A stretch of 64,000 bases of DNA from Podocnemis expansa. Its lineage: Eukaryota; Chordata; Testudines; Podocnemididae. Each line of letters opens with the position of its first letter. The first letter of the stretch is position 1. Both the position numbers and the translations under genes were made by a program. The DNA lies in assembly GCA_007922195.1 (NCBI GenBank), contig ML681971.1, forward strand, positions 22,588,386 to 22,652,385. The letters are read 5' to 3'. Below, piece after piece: positions 12,160-57,535 of the stretch. The notes under the pieces were generated by a model. That model had not been told where the DNA came from. It did not search any database and worked only from the letters and a program-made list of their open reading frames with translations.

Positions 12160-13500
12160 CATTATCTCTGGATCTGCACCCTCCGTTCGCCAATAGACTA
12201 TCCAGCTTTTACCTGGCTTGGTACCAGCTCACCTCCGATGCATGGGTGCTGCACACAGTGTGTCAGGGATGCTCCCTCCAGGTCTCCTCTTTTCCCCCTG
12301 GCCACCCTCCTCATTCTCTGGGCCCTTCCAGGGACCCTTCTCATGATTACCTGTTGGAGCAGGAGGTGCAAGCCTTGATGGACAAAGGAGCCATAGAGGA
12401 GGTTCCACAGGAACTTTGGGGAAAGGCTCTTATTCCTGCTATTTCTTGATCCCAAAAGCAAAAGGGGGGTCTTCGTCCCATCCTCGACCTCAGAGGTCTG
12501 AACTGTTACCTGCGCAAAATACGCTTTCGCATGGTTTCCCTTTCTGCGATAATTCTCTCCTTGGATCCGGGAGACTGGCACGCCGCCCTCGATCTTCAGG
12601 ATGCGTATTTCCATATTTCGATAATTCCCAGACACAGGAGGTTCCTGTAATTTGTAGTAGGTGGCAGGCATATCCAGTTCTCTGTCCTGCCTTTTGGGCT
12701 GGCAGCTGCCCCACGTGTTTTCATGAAGTGCCTAGTGGTGGTTGCAGTGTTCCTCAGGTGTTCCAAGATCCAGGTGTATCCCTACCTGGATGACTGGTTG
12801 GTTTGCAGCCAGTCGGATGAAGTCTCCCGTCACTTGGACATGATACAGAGCACCTTCCCATGCCTCGGTCTACTGGTCAATGTACAAAAGTCCACCCTCA
12901 TTCCGACTCATAAGATAGAGTTTACAGGTGCCCTGTTGGATTCGAAACTGGCAAGAGCTTCCCTCCTGTGCTCTCAGTTCAAGAGTATCAAGTCTTTGGT
13001 GGAGGGACTTCCAGAGGTTCCCGCTCACTTCAATTTGCTCATGCCTGCAGCTGCTGGGGTTCATGGCAGTGTGCACTCATGTGGTGAGACATGCCTGCTT
13101 GAGGTTGCGTCCACTACAGATGTGGCTGGTGTCGGTCTACCGGCCACCGAGAGATGATATCGACAGTATGGTCACGATCCCTATGGGCTAAGCTCTCTAG
13201 ACTGGCAGTGCCTTGAACAGAATGTGTGTCAGGGGCTGCCCTTTCAGCCACCCCAACCCTCAAGGCTCTTGGGCACAAATGTGTTGGACTTGGGTTGGGG
13301 GGCTCATTTTGGTCCCTTCGCAACTCAAGGCCTTTGGGGAGACTGTGAATTGCATATCAATGTGAAGGAGCTTTGAGTGGTTCGCCTGGCCTGCCAGGCG
13401 TTTCTCTATGAGCTGAAAGGCAGAGTGGTGTCAGTGCTCATGGACAACATTGCTGCGATGTATTACATCAACAGGTAGGGGGGACCTGCTCTGGCCTGCT
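12160..13500 (+). pseudogene. DIRS reverse transcriptase and RNase H, broken by a frameshift and stops
   Basis: The reading starts with EQEVQALMDKGAIEEV near 12360 and continues FLIPKAKGG. It then needs a frame change in the G run at 12464-12469 before RPILDLRGLN. It goes on through ALDLQDAYFHI, a TAA stop at 12648-12650, VLPFGLAAAPRVF and the catalytic box YLDD at 12783-12794. RNase H follows around 13285-13480, with the ELHINVKEL and LMDNIAAMYYINR strings carrying the expected acidic residues and a TGA after KEL. The domains are typical of DIRS/YR elements. The catalytic YLDD is intact, but one continuous protein cannot be made. Confidence 0.85.
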
Positions 13501-14174
13501 TTGCAGCGAAGCTCTCTGCCTGTAGGACTTCTGCATTCACCACTCGATTCACCTGATGGCTTCATGCCTTCCTAGCCAGCACAATCTCCTGGCGGTTTCG
13601 TTGAGCAGGAAATTCACAACGCACGAGCGGTCCCTCAAGTGGGAGGTGTTGAAGCCCATCTTCCATCTGTGAAGTTATCCCCAAGTGGACCTTTTTCCGT
13701 CCGATCAGAACAACAAGGGTGCAGAGTTTTGTTCATTCGGGGGCAGAGCCCAGGCTCAATTGTGGACGCTTTCAAGATATTTTGGATGGGGATGGCCTGC
13801 TGCGCATTCCCCCTGACCCCGTTGATTCCAAGAGTCCTCTTGAAAGTCAAACAGGACTGGGCCTCAATCATCATGGTAGCCCCAGCATGGCCGAGGCAAC
13901 ATTGATTTGCCACTCTCCTGCATCTCTCGGTCAGTGACCCAATAGAGTTGCCAACACCACCGGAGCTCGTCTCCCAGGGCCAAGGGTGTCTGTGCCACCA
14001 GGATCTGAGGTCGCTACATCTCTGTGCATGGAACCTCCATGGCTGAGGGGCAGGGAGTTGCAGTGTTCAGCGCAGGTCCAGAAGGTCTTGTTCAACAGTA
14101 GGAATCTCTCGATGAGGGTGTCATACAAGGGCAAGTGGGGCAAGTTCATGGACTAGGCACTTAGCAGAGATCTC

Positions 14175-15074
14175 GTGCCCCATCGTGCTCCGGTTCAAAC
14201 CATCCTAGACTTTCTCTTGGGTCTGAAAGCCCAAGGCGTGTCCTTGTCCTCCATCTGCATCTACCTTGCGGCAATTTTGGCATTCAATGAGAGGGCAGGT
14301 GAAGCTTCCCTCTTCGCCGACCCATTGGTGAAGTGCTTCCTTAAATGCTTAAAGAGACTCTTCCTGGTGGTGCATTCTCCCATTGCGCAGTGGGACCTCA
14401 ATCTGTTCCTCTCGAGGCTCACAGGGCCCCTGTTTGAGCCACTTGCCTCCTGCTCGCTTCTTCTTTCGTGGAAGGTAGCTTTCCTAGTGGCGATAATGTC
14501 GGCCAGGAGAATTTCAGAGATTTGGGCATTGTTGGCCTCTCCGCCCTATACAGTTGTCTTCAAAGATGAAGTTCAACTGCGTCCTCACCCAGCATTCCAT
14601 CCTAAGGTGGTTTTGCACTTTCACTGCAATCAGGAAATTGTCTTGCTGGTCTTTTATCCAAAACTGCATGCTTCAGACAAAGAAAGAAGGCTCCACGCTC
14701 TGGATGTTTGCCGTGCTTTGGCCTTTTACATAGAGAGGACAAAACCCTTTAGAAAGACATCCCAGCTGTTTGTAGCAGTGGTGGATAGAATGAAAGGGGA
14801 CCCAGTCTTGGATCAGTGCCTATCCTCCTGGATAGTTTCTTGTATTCACGAGTGTTATGCATTGGCTAAAATTGACCCGCTGGCAATCAAGGCCCACTCT
14901 ACAAGAGCTCAAGCCTTCTCTGCTGCTTTCTTGAGCAGGGTACAGATTGTGGACATTTGTAAAGTGGCTACGTGGTCGTCTGCGCACACGTTCACGCAGC
15001 ATTATGCTATTGATCGGCAAGCTCAAGGCAACGCTGCAGTGGGTAGAACAGTTCTGCAGTCAGTGCGCCTGTGA
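14175..15074 (+). CDS. DIRS tyrosine recombinase (lambda-integrase-like), intact frame
   Basis: This 299-codon open frame encodes the integrating enzyme of the DIRS element. Visible active-site signatures are the first arginine in MSARRISEI (about residues 110-118), the H-x-x-R box in HSTRAQAFSAAF (about residues 240-251) and the nucleophilic tyrosine in FTQHYAID (about residues 275-282). The order and spacing fit the R...HxxR...Y catalytic set of tyrosine recombinases. The enzyme is known in this family to insert a circular cDNA at a short matching target. The start is the first ATG of the open frame. The real start may be further upstream in an overlapping frame. Confidence 0.85.
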   Translation: MPHRAPVQTILDFLLGLKAQGVSLSSICIYLAAILAFNERAGEASLFADPLVKCFLKCLKRLFLVVHSPIAQWDLNLFLSRLTGPLFEPLASCSLLLSWKVAFLVAIMSARRISEIWALLASPPYTVVFKDEVQLRPHPAFHPKVVLHFHCNQEIVLLVFYPKLHASDKERRLHALDVCRALAFYIERTKPFRKTSQLFVAVVDRMKGDPVLDQCLSSWIVSCIHECYALAKIDPLAIKAHSTRAQAFSAAFLSRVQIVDICKVATWSSAHTFTQHYAIDRQAQGNAAVGRTVLQSVRL

Positions 15075-15109
15075 TTCCGACCCACCACCATAGGTAAAAC
15101 TAGTGAATC

Positions 15110-15220
15110 ACCTACAATGGAATGGCCAGGAGCAATCACTCGAAGAAGAAGAAGAAGAAGAAGAAGAGGTTACCTACCTGTAACCGGTGTTCTTTGAGAT
15201 GTGTTGCTTGTGGACATTCC
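15110..15220 (+). repeat. DIRS internal complementary region with (GAA)8 junction
   Basis: Positions 15110-15147 are an exact 38-nt reverse complement of the left terminus at 9531-9568. Positions about 15160-15205 are a reverse complement of the right terminus at 15422-15467, with 43 of 46 positions matching. The two halves meet in eight GAA triplets at 15142-15165. In the DIRS replication model this region is the template that joins the element ends into a circle. Confidence 0.9.
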
Positions 15221-15250
15221 ACGTCCCTCCCTCCTCCACTCCGTGGAGTA

Positions 15251-15467
15251 GGCGTTAAGAAGGAACTGAGGAGGGGGCAGATCGGCTATGCGTCATATAG
15301 AGAGCCGTGATGGTGCCATCCCGGGGGCACCACAGCCAACCCTATGGGTGCTGTATAGGAAAAGGTCTCTGGCTATCTGTGCATGCACACGCATGCACCT
15401 ACAATGAAATGTCCAGGATTAACACATCTGGAAGAACACCAGTTACAGGTAGGTAACCTCTTCTTCA
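15251..15467 (+). repeat. DIRS right terminal repeat
   Basis: Positions 15251-15414 are the inverted counterpart of the left terminal repeat. The extension to about 15467 is the terminus copied in the internal complementary region. The sequence returns to AT-rich intergenic DNA at once after the ctcttcttc at the end. Confidence 0.85.
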
Positions 15468-16830
15468 TGCTATTTGCAGACTCGGGAAGGCCTGTGTTTA
15501 TTGATTTTATAGTCAGTTCACATTTGGAAGGTTCTCCTTCAAACTGTAAGGGTTAGAGACTTTTTCTCCTTTCAAATGGAAGTTTGCCACATGGGCAGGA
15601 GCAAGAGATAGCGGCTACCATAAAAAACCACCAGCTCACTAAACAACTGCAAGCTGCCTAGTTCTACATCTGCTTTCATTCCTTTATGCACAGAGCAGGT
15701 ACAGTGTGGATGGTAACAAACACAAGTGTGCTCTAATAAGCTTTTGAACCTAGAGGGAGGACCTCCCTACCTTGTCAATTTCTTAACTTCTTGACAAAAT
15801 TTCTTATCCTTTAGCAAGTGGAGTGAGACCACCAGTTCCTTCAGTGTAACCCATGACTTTCAGTTAATGTCTGTCTAGCTCAAATCTAGACCAGTGTCCT
15901 AGAGGTGAAAGATTCCATATTACAATGCCAACCTACTTGAATCTCCAGTGTTGTATACCTTTTATAAGTATACTCAAGGCTGTTATGACAGTAGAACCAG
16001 AAAAGATGGATAGCATATAAAGCAGCGTCAGGGATGGAGGCCAACAGCTCTGGACTGTGGCCTTATTTTATGCCATAATATGTATGATCTGCTGTTAAAG
16101 TTTTGTAAATTCTCCTGTGCCTCCAATTAAATATAAAAATGATTTTTAAAAAATCCTGTATATGATCAATAGCTATAATATCCTTTTATAAACTGTTGAT
16201 CTTAGATTTGTCATCTTGTTAAAGTGGAAAAAGGCAAAACCAGCTACGTCTTCCACTTTCCCTTTTTGACTGAAATCAGACTTAAGATTGCATGACTAGG
16301 GCTTTGTGATGATACAGACTGGAAACATGGTTAGTTAGTGCCACCTACTGTATAGGCTTTTGCACATGCTTGAACCTAACTCTTCCCCATGTTGTAAACA
16401 ATACATGCAAAAGCCCTGCAAATAGTTTGTGTCCTTTCTTCACTTTGCTGCCCTCAGAATCCAATGGGGAATTACTCATATTTCAGCTGAGAAGCAAAAC
16501 CAAGATTTGATCATTCAAGAACATTAAAAATCCCCTGGTACTTTTTGTGATAATAAGGGTGTTAGCCCTAGCATCATACTACATCCCAGTCCAGATACTT
16601 ACTCTCTTCCATCCTAAATTCTCCCTCCAGTTTCCAGTGCATAAAGAATTCTTCTTCACATGCCTTCCTAAATTGTTGTGTAATGTAACTGTGCACTGTT
16701 AAACAGCTGCTGGATTTCATCCTAGATGTGACAGACTTTTGATGGTGTGTGAAGTGATCCTTCGGGAGTTGCTAGGGCAAGTGGTTAGTTCGTAAGGAAA
16801 GCAGGGCTCATCCGTTGCATTGTCTTTGAC
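15468..16830. other. intergenic DNA, nothing recognised
   Basis: No gene, exon or clear repeat is visible between the DIRS element and the next short repeat. Frames are short and random-looking. Confidence 0.4.
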
Positions 16831-16964
16831 TTTCGAAGCATCTGACGAAGTGGGATTTTCTCCCACAAAAGCTCACGTGAAAAATAAATCTGTTAGTTTT
16901 AAAGTGCCACACAACTACTTGGGTTTTTTTTGCTGGACTAGACTAACACAGCTATCCCTTTGGA
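16831..16964 (+). repeat. short interspersed repeat copy (actaacacggct family)
   Basis: The gcatctgacgaagtggga block, the cccacaaaagctcacg block, ataaatctgttag, aagtgccacacaact and gactaacacagctatccctttgg follow each other as in the copy at 6391-6543. Differences from that copy are scattered, so the two are independent insertions. Confidence 0.75.
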
Positions 16965-17076
16965 AATTTGCATTAAGAGTCATGGTATATTACTGCTGAG
17001 TCATGCTATAGGCAAATACATTTGGATTTAATTTAACAAGGATATAGTTCCAGCTCTGCAGAAAGACAGACACGTC

Positions 17077-17158
17077 CAAAGAAATCTGTTAGTCTTTAAG
17101 GTGCCATAGGACTTTTGTTGTTTTTGCTATACACAGACTAACACAGCTACCCCTCCAG
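17077..17158 (+). repeat. short interspersed repeat copy, 3' half
   Basis: Only the later part of the repeat is present: aaatctgttagtcttta, ggtgccataggact, and cagactaacacagctacccctcc. It lies about 110 bp after the previous copy in the same orientation. Confidence 0.7.
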
Positions 17159-17458
17159 AACTTATCTACACAAGAAAACTGACTAGAATAATGATTCTGG
17201 AATAGCTTTCTGAGTGGACATTCTTATTTTAGAATAAGAGTGTCCGAAGGGGGAATTATTCCAGAGCAGCTATTGCACTTCAAATTCACATGCTACCTTA
17301 TTCCAGAATCACCCATTAAGTTACTCCCAATTAACTAGAAAAGGGGATTAAGATAAACTCTTAGATGGAATTCACAAAGAATTATTCAGATATAGCTATT
17401 CCATTTTAAATTCATACACTACCTTAATCAGAATTTGTTGTCAAATGTAGACAAGCCC
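17159..17458. mobile_element. MITE-like palindromic element
   Basis: The left edge (acttatctacacaag) and the right edge (tgtagacaagccctt) are approximately inverted, as in other turtle MITEs ending in ttgtctaca. Inside, ggacattcttatt and aataagagtgtcc form a short inverted repeat around 17218-17247. There is no coding capacity, so a transposase from elsewhere would have moved it. The superfamily is not determined. Confidence 0.5.
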
Positions 17459-19677
17459 TTATTCCAGCATGAGAATGTCCCCGTGTAGTATTAATCAGAA
17501 ATAACTCCATGTACTGATAAACCCTAATAAAGCCAAATAGCAGGGGCAAAGTGATTTTTGAATACTAATTCAGGGCCCTGTGCTCTGTTAAGGACAGAGA
17601 GGAGTTAGAATTAATGGTCTTTGTTCTATCATTACATTTCTGAAGCACTCTGTTGTGCAATATCTAGATGCTATACCTTGTCACAGTGTACCTCCAGCAG
17701 AGAAGAGGGAGACTGTCCAATCTGTCCTTTATTTAGGTGCTTACTTTGGTAGCAGACTTCTAGCTGGATGGTCCTGCATCATTCCATTCCTTGGCTCTCG
17801 GATTTGAGCTTGAGTGGAGAAGAGAGTGATGTCCCACATTTCCCTCATATTGGTTAGCTTAGACTCAATACCTCCAAGTGGTAGTTTATAAAATATGTAT
17901 CTCATGTTAACCATGAGCTGGATCTTGAGGGCACAGCATTCCATACCTAATCATTGTTTTTTACTCTCATCTCCCTGGCATCTCCAGGATTTGAAGCTTC
18001 TACCATCACACCCCCATTCAGTTCGAAACCTGGTCTGTTTTACTTTAATCTGTAAAACCACAGCTGTGGAACAAGGCAAACACTTGTGGTGAAATCATTC
18101 TGTTTCACAATGAAAGAAACTAGAATTCCATGGAGGACCTCAAGATGTTACTTATGGCTAGGCTTGGTGGAATTTAAATTTTTTTTTAAGTTTGACAAAT
18201 ATGAAAGTTTTGTTTTCTAGATTTGTGTTCATTTAAATTTTCCCAATTTCAGAAAATTATGGGCTGGACAGACAATAATTATTTAATGAGACTGGACTTG
18301 AGATTAAAAAAAGTTAAAAAAAAGTTTTACAAACCACTAACATGAATTGTTAACCTCACATCTCAAAGTATACAAAGTAAATAACCTTAAATCAACAGAT
18401 GATACCATTTTATCATTCTTTCATGAGTCTAGGCGTAATCAGCTTAATTCAAAAGTCCAAGTCACTGGACTTGCACTCTTAATAAATTCTCAAGCAGAAT
18501 TGTTCTTACTTTGTCCAGCTGTATATTTTGATTATCAGTGGGATTATTGTGCGTGGATGGTGAAATAGATGTTGACTAACATTTACTGATAAAAATCGAA
18601 TCCTACTTATGCCTGTACAAAAAGACACAGGCACTCTGCTGCTAAACTGGTCAAAGCAAACAGAATCCCTTGAAACTGACTTTGAGGAACACCCTTTTGT
18701 TCTGCTGCACCATTTACTGTGAGGTTCTCCCTCCCTTTTGTTGATCATTCATTTATTCATCTTGCTTTCTATCTCTTATATCCATTCGCAGTTGACGTCC
18801 TTCAATGGGATGAGGAGATTGCCTCGTGGACTGTTAAGCTCCCATGAATCTGTTTTCTAAAATCCCTTTGGGTGTGGACATTTGGCTAGTTTATTCTTTC
18901 AACCAGTAGTTGATGGTCTGGCTTTATTCCAGGGTTTATGATAGTTGCCCTAGAAATGGAACAGGTAAGTAAACAAACACATTGTAGCTTCTATACATTT
19001 TTGTAACGTCAAAGACAGATCTCCATCTAGAGGCACTGTGATGCTGCCCATTAGAAAAGGTACAACACAGCTTCTTTAACACGAAGCCAGTGTTGGCCTG
19101 AGAATAATTTAATTAGGCATAGTTCTAATCCAACTAGTAAATACAACCAGAAGCACACATATTAATAAAAGACCTTTTGTCCTTGTAACATGTCATATGC
19201 TTTTTTACATCAGGAAAATGCAACATCAAATACCTAATTTAGAAAACCTTTGTGAATGTTAGACTGTAATCCCATTTTCTAATCCATTAAACATCTGTTG
19301 GTTCTAAAAATCACTCTGTTATGCTAAATACATCTTTTTTCCTAAATAAAGAAACAGACTTGAATGCTATTCCCTCCAAGATGTTTCATTAATTCAGATA
19401 TAAGTGTTATGCAAAGTTTTGTACTAGATGTGGGAAAGTGCTGTGTCAGTGTTTGCAAACACTTATTTGTATAATAATGATCAGTTTGTGATGCACTCTA
19501 ACCCTCAGATCCTTTTTCTGTCATGTGATTGTGTAGCCAGTTATTTCTCCATTTTGTATTTGTGCATGTGAATTTTCCTTCTGTATAATAAACAGACAAT
19601 AAAATAACAAGAACAAATGTTTTTGACCGTGTGTTTGTGTGGAATATAAACACTCCTGCATTTATTTTCTTCCCATT
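17459..19677. other. intergenic DNA without a supported gene
   Basis: The stretch is AT-rich with short random frames. I see no splice-flanked coding block, RNA gene or confidently classed transposon. Confidence 0.4.
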
Positions 19678-19826
19678 CTGTAAGTTTACTCATCTTCAAA
19701 GCGTCTGACAAAGTGGGATTTGCTCCCAGGAAATCTCATGCGAGAAATAAATTTTTAGTCTTTAAGTGCCACAGGACTCCCTTCTTGTTTTGCTGAATTA
19801 GACTAAGACGGCTGCCCCTTTGGAAG
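19678..19826 (+). repeat. short interspersed repeat copy (actaacacggct family)
   Basis: The copy shows aagcgtctgacaaagtggga, tgctcccaggaaatctcatg, aagtgccacaggactcc and agactaagacggctgcccctttgg in the usual order, with several private substitutions. Confidence 0.75.
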
Positions 19827-20018
19827 GTAGCATAGGACCGTGAGCTGTGGCAGGGGAAAGGGTCGTGCCTGTATTATACGTGTGAGGAGTTCCTTGCAGG
19901 ATCAGGCCTGTGTTAGTACATCGATGATTTTACTTTATTAAAGACCTGGAATTTTATTCCTTGTTTCAGTCATTGGATTTCCCATCAAATAGAGTGCTAC
20001 ATGCTGTATTGTTGAGTT

Positions 20019-20149
20019 TCCAAAGGGATAGCCGTGTTACGCTGGTCCAGCAAAAAAACCCAACAAGGAGTCGTTTGGCACTTTAAGACTAACAGATTTA
20101 TTTTTTGCATGAGCTTTCTTGGGAGAAAATCCCAGTGTGTCAGAGGCAT
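20019..20149 (-). repeat. short interspersed repeat copy, reverse orientation
   Basis: Read on the minus strand, the copy runs from the atgcctctgacaca block through the aagctcatgc and ctgttagtcttaaagtgcc blocks to the terminal aacacggctatccctttgg. It lies about 400 bp upstream of exon 1 of HEATR6 and faces it. Confidence 0.7.
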
Positions 20150-20550
20150 AGCCAGACTGGTGGGAAGAGTCCCAATTTTTTTTTTTCTTCTGCACTTCCA
20201 TGAGCAGGGCCGGCCTAACCAGATAGGTGAAGTAGGAGCTGGGTGCCAATTTAGATGAAAGTGAATGTTTTTGTCACTATTGTAAAGCTTTATTAATACG
20301 TTACGTCTTATCAAGGAAAGCATCACACTCGGATGGGGGGGGGGCAGAGGTGACACTTCCCCCAAGGGCCCCAAAACAGAAAAGGAGGCGGAAACCAAGT
20401 CAGGGAGCAAGGCCTCGCTGTGCTGCTTTCTGCCGGGCGCCCCCAGCCCTCACCCCACCGCGGGGTCCCGGGCTGTGGGGCCCGCCCACATGCCGGCCGC
20501 GTGGCCCGGAAGCGCTGCGCCGTTGCCATAGCGCGGGCGGGCGCGGGAAG

Positions 20551-54510
<33,960 letters not shown>

Positions 54511-56132
54511 GAAGAAAAATCCATTTCTTTAATGATCAATTAATTATGCCTTCTGATTATGTGCAGCAGGGAATATTCTGCTTTCATGTATGCAGGATGC
54601 CCAGGGGAGATATTTCCAATTGGCAACATTAAAACCTTTATTTCAAGCTTATTTGGAACTCTTGAGAAAAGTTCTACAAGGCTGACAAAAAAACATTTAT
54701 CTCATTAATTTTCCTTCTGTTTAGTTAATTGTAAATTGTCTCCATTTGATCTGATATAGTGTTGTCACTTTAAAAACAAATATCTTTTTATTCTTTGTAT
54801 ATTTTATAAAAACAGAGCCTTATTTATGAGCTTGTTTCCAAAGCCTTTTATCACTGTTGGCTGCTATCTTCAAAAGCTCCACATAAAGGACACTGCCAGA
54901 ATTGATAGCCCGCCTTGACTTTTCTGGAAATCTGATTGATCATAAATATGAAGCATTAGCATACTTTTCTCAGTAGGATGTATTTTGTCACATTTATTGC
55001 ACTGGTACAATCAACTCAAATATCAGTTGTAGAATTTAAACAACAGGTTGATACAAATCAATTCACACATACTTCATATCTCCTAGGGTCCCTCTCCTGC
55101 ATGGGTGAGCTGCTTCAAGGGCCATTGACTTCCCTAAACCCCAAAAGTGAACTCCTGGACCCAAGTCGGAGGTCTTTGTCAGCCAAATTGATACCCTAGC
55201 AGCCCAAGAGCTGCAGCTGGTTTCTTGAGGGTAACCGTGGTCATGGAGCAGGGCCTGAAATTTTGGCATAGGGCATTTGGGAGCCCAACTTCTTTTGACC
55301 ACAGAAAATCCAAGACATAGTTCCTATTCAGTTGATCTCTGAATAAGTGTGTATATATAGGGCGTGGCCACTATATGATTCTGTCTTCTAGCTTTTGTTG
55401 CCATTCTGCCACTTAACAAGACATGTTACCTTTTGAGAATAAGTGATTGTTTTACTTTGCTTATGGAGTTTGTTTGCAGCTACTAATATTACATAACAGA
55501 GCTCCCACCTTGAAATTGGTAGCAACAGCTGGACTGCTACTCTGCTTAGACTGTGTGTGATCTTTTTGGGGCTGTAGAGGGGGCACCTAGGGTTGTAAGG
55601 CTGTGTGTGAAGAATTCCTGTTTGTGCTGGCTGTGGATGATTTCTGTGAATCCACCAGCCTCTGGCACCACGAGCACTGCCTCCCAGGCTGAACTCCCTG
55701 TGCAGGTTAGCAATAGGAGAGTTCAGCCCATGTTCATCTGAACCCTGCTGTGCTCTTTGATGCACTGTTTCCAAAGGAATAGTAGCCACCAGCTTGTACG
55801 AATCAACTCGGGATCATTGCTGAACTTAGTACGTTCCATGTATACAGAGTGAAAACAGTAAGTTTATTTTCAAAGAACAGAGACTCGGGTAATACTGAGA
55901 ATCCTGGAAGCTTAATAGTGCCATGTGAAACAAAATTGTAACACTTTCCAGAGCTGAAACTTTACTAACAAGGCACTCCTCTGCAAGATCGCTTACCTCA
56001 AGTCCTTTTCTCCAGTGTTCTCACCTAGTTTGCCTTAGATCCCTTCTTGTAAGATCAAGCCTGCTGGGGGCATGTCCTCACAGACAGAAGGAAAACAGCT
56101 TTTTCTGTGCACCCCAGTATATGAGACTAGAT
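54511..56132 (+). other. HEATR6 3' UTR and downstream DNA
   Basis: The 3' UTR begins here. No canonical aataaa is seen in the first several hundred bases. An attaaa variant lies at 54628-54633, so the cleavage site cannot be fixed. No further gene is recognised up to the hAT-type element at 56133. Confidence 0.5.
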
Positions 56133-56395
56133 CAAGGCTCAACAAAGCTGACATCCAGCTAGGAGCCAGCCTGAAAACTAAGGCTTCCTAGCTGCCACCA
56201 ATTTTGGCGGTGATGCGGGACTGAAGGAAAAAAGTCACTGGTGCCTTTTTTCATGCTGCTGCAGCAAAAGCTGCCCATTGATTATTTTTAGATGCCAGGG
56301 GGGCTCTGCCTTTAAAGTACTGCAGCACACCTAGGTGTCAGGATACAATTCCTGAGCTCCATGGTGCCTTGGCGCCCAGGGTTCGTTAAGCCCTG
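56133..56395 (+). mobile_element. non-autonomous hAT-type element, 263 bp
   Basis: The left end caaggctcaacaaagc and the right end gttcgttaagccctg are inverted with several changes. The octamers gactagat (56125-56132) and aaatagat (56396-56403) match at six of eight positions as a decayed target duplication. Confidence 0.7.
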
Positions 56396-56699
56396 AAATA
56401 GATCTTTGATGTTTACCTGAAAATAGGATTTTTCCACTGTGTTGACTACCACTTGTTAATTTCCTTCTGAAGTCTCTTCCAGCTCTTGATTAGCATTTGA
56501 TGTAGTATGTGAATGAATTCCTGTTGTATGAGACTCAAGGTCCACCACAGAGATAAGTGTCTACCAGTCCTTGGCTGGAGAAGTTTGTCTGAAGATAAGA
56601 TACTTTTGAGTGACCTGCTTTTTAACTACAGACTAGAGAACATAGTATTTAGTATACTGTATACACACCTAGTACATTTTCTGTACATACATCTCACAG
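56396..56699. other. intergenic DNA, nothing recognised
   Basis: No gene or repeat is evident in these 300 bases between the hAT-type element and the CR1 fragment. Confidence 0.4.
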
Positions 56700-57535
56700 T
56701 GAATTCAAAATTGGAACAAGTGCAGAGAAGGGCTACTAGGATGATTTGTGGAATTGAAAACCTGCCTTATGCAAGAAGAGTCAAAGACCTTGGCTTGTTT
56801 AGCCTAACCAGAAGACGACTGAGGTGAGATGATTATACTTTTTAAATACAGCTGAGGGATAAACACAGGGGATGGAGAGAAACTATTTAAGCTAAGCACC
56901 AATGTGAATACAAGAACAAATGGATATAAATTCGTCACCAAGAAGTTTAGGCTTGAAATTAGATGGTTTCTAACCATCAGAGTGGTGAAGTTTTGGACCA
57001 GCTTTCCATACAGAGTTGTGGGGGCAAAAAACTTAACTTGGTTCAGGAATGTGCTGGATACATTTATGCATGGGATGCTGTAATGAGACTGCATACAATG
57101 GCATGTAGCTGATCTGCAGCTGCTAGCAGCAAATATTTCCAACAGCTGTTGATGAGACATTAAATGGGAAGGGCTCTGAATTACTGCAGCAAACTCTTTC
57201 TATGGGTGTCTGGGTGGTAGGTCTTGCCCCACATGCTCAAGGCCTAATCACCAAATGTGGGACCAGAAAAGTATTTTTCCTTCTGTCAGATTGGCAGAGA
57301 CCCTGGGGTCTTTGCCTTTGTATGAAACATGGGTCAGTTGCAGGTTTAAACTAGTGTAAGTGGTGGATTCTTTGTAACCTGAAGTCTTTGAACCATGGTT
57401 TGAGGATTTTAGTAACTCACCCAGAGGTTATGGGTCTATTACAGGAGTGGGTGGGTGAAGTTCTACGGCCAGCAATGTGCAGGAGGTCAGACTAAGTGAT
57501 CATGATGGTCCTTACCCTCCATAAAGTCTGTGATG
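56700..57535 (+). mobile_element. CR1 LINE 3' fragment
   Basis: The fragment opens with the end of the CR1 reverse transcriptase, readable as [20 protein letters not shown] and [12 protein letters not shown]. It continues through a decayed coding end and a 3' UTR with aggaggtcagactaagtgat, a well-known CR1 UTR string. It is 5' truncated and more diverged than the CR1 at 30.8-34.8 kb, so it is an older insertion of a different subfamily. Confidence 0.8.

Larger units (their letters stand above)
9528..15467 (+). mobile_element. DIRS-type tyrosine-recombinase retrotransposon, nearly complete
   Basis: The element has the full DIRS architecture. Inverted terminal repeats lie at about 9547-9716 and 15251-15414. 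An internal complementary region at 15110-15187 joins the sequence of both termini. Coding capacity runs gag-like, then RT plus RNase H, then a tyrosine recombinase. DIRS elements are thought to replicate through a circular DNA that the recombinase integrates without a target duplication, and none is seen here. The RT and gag frames are broken, while the recombinase frame is open. The element lies in the same orientation as HEATR6, about 5 kb upstream of its ATG. Inactivity of this copy is inferred from the RT damage. Confidence 0.9.

Noticed and set aside
20350..20550. Upstream extension of HEATR6 exon 1 from an ATG at 20350
   Set aside because: The extra 67 residues are low-complexity promoter DNA. 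The ATG at 20551 has a good context and gives the expected protein length.
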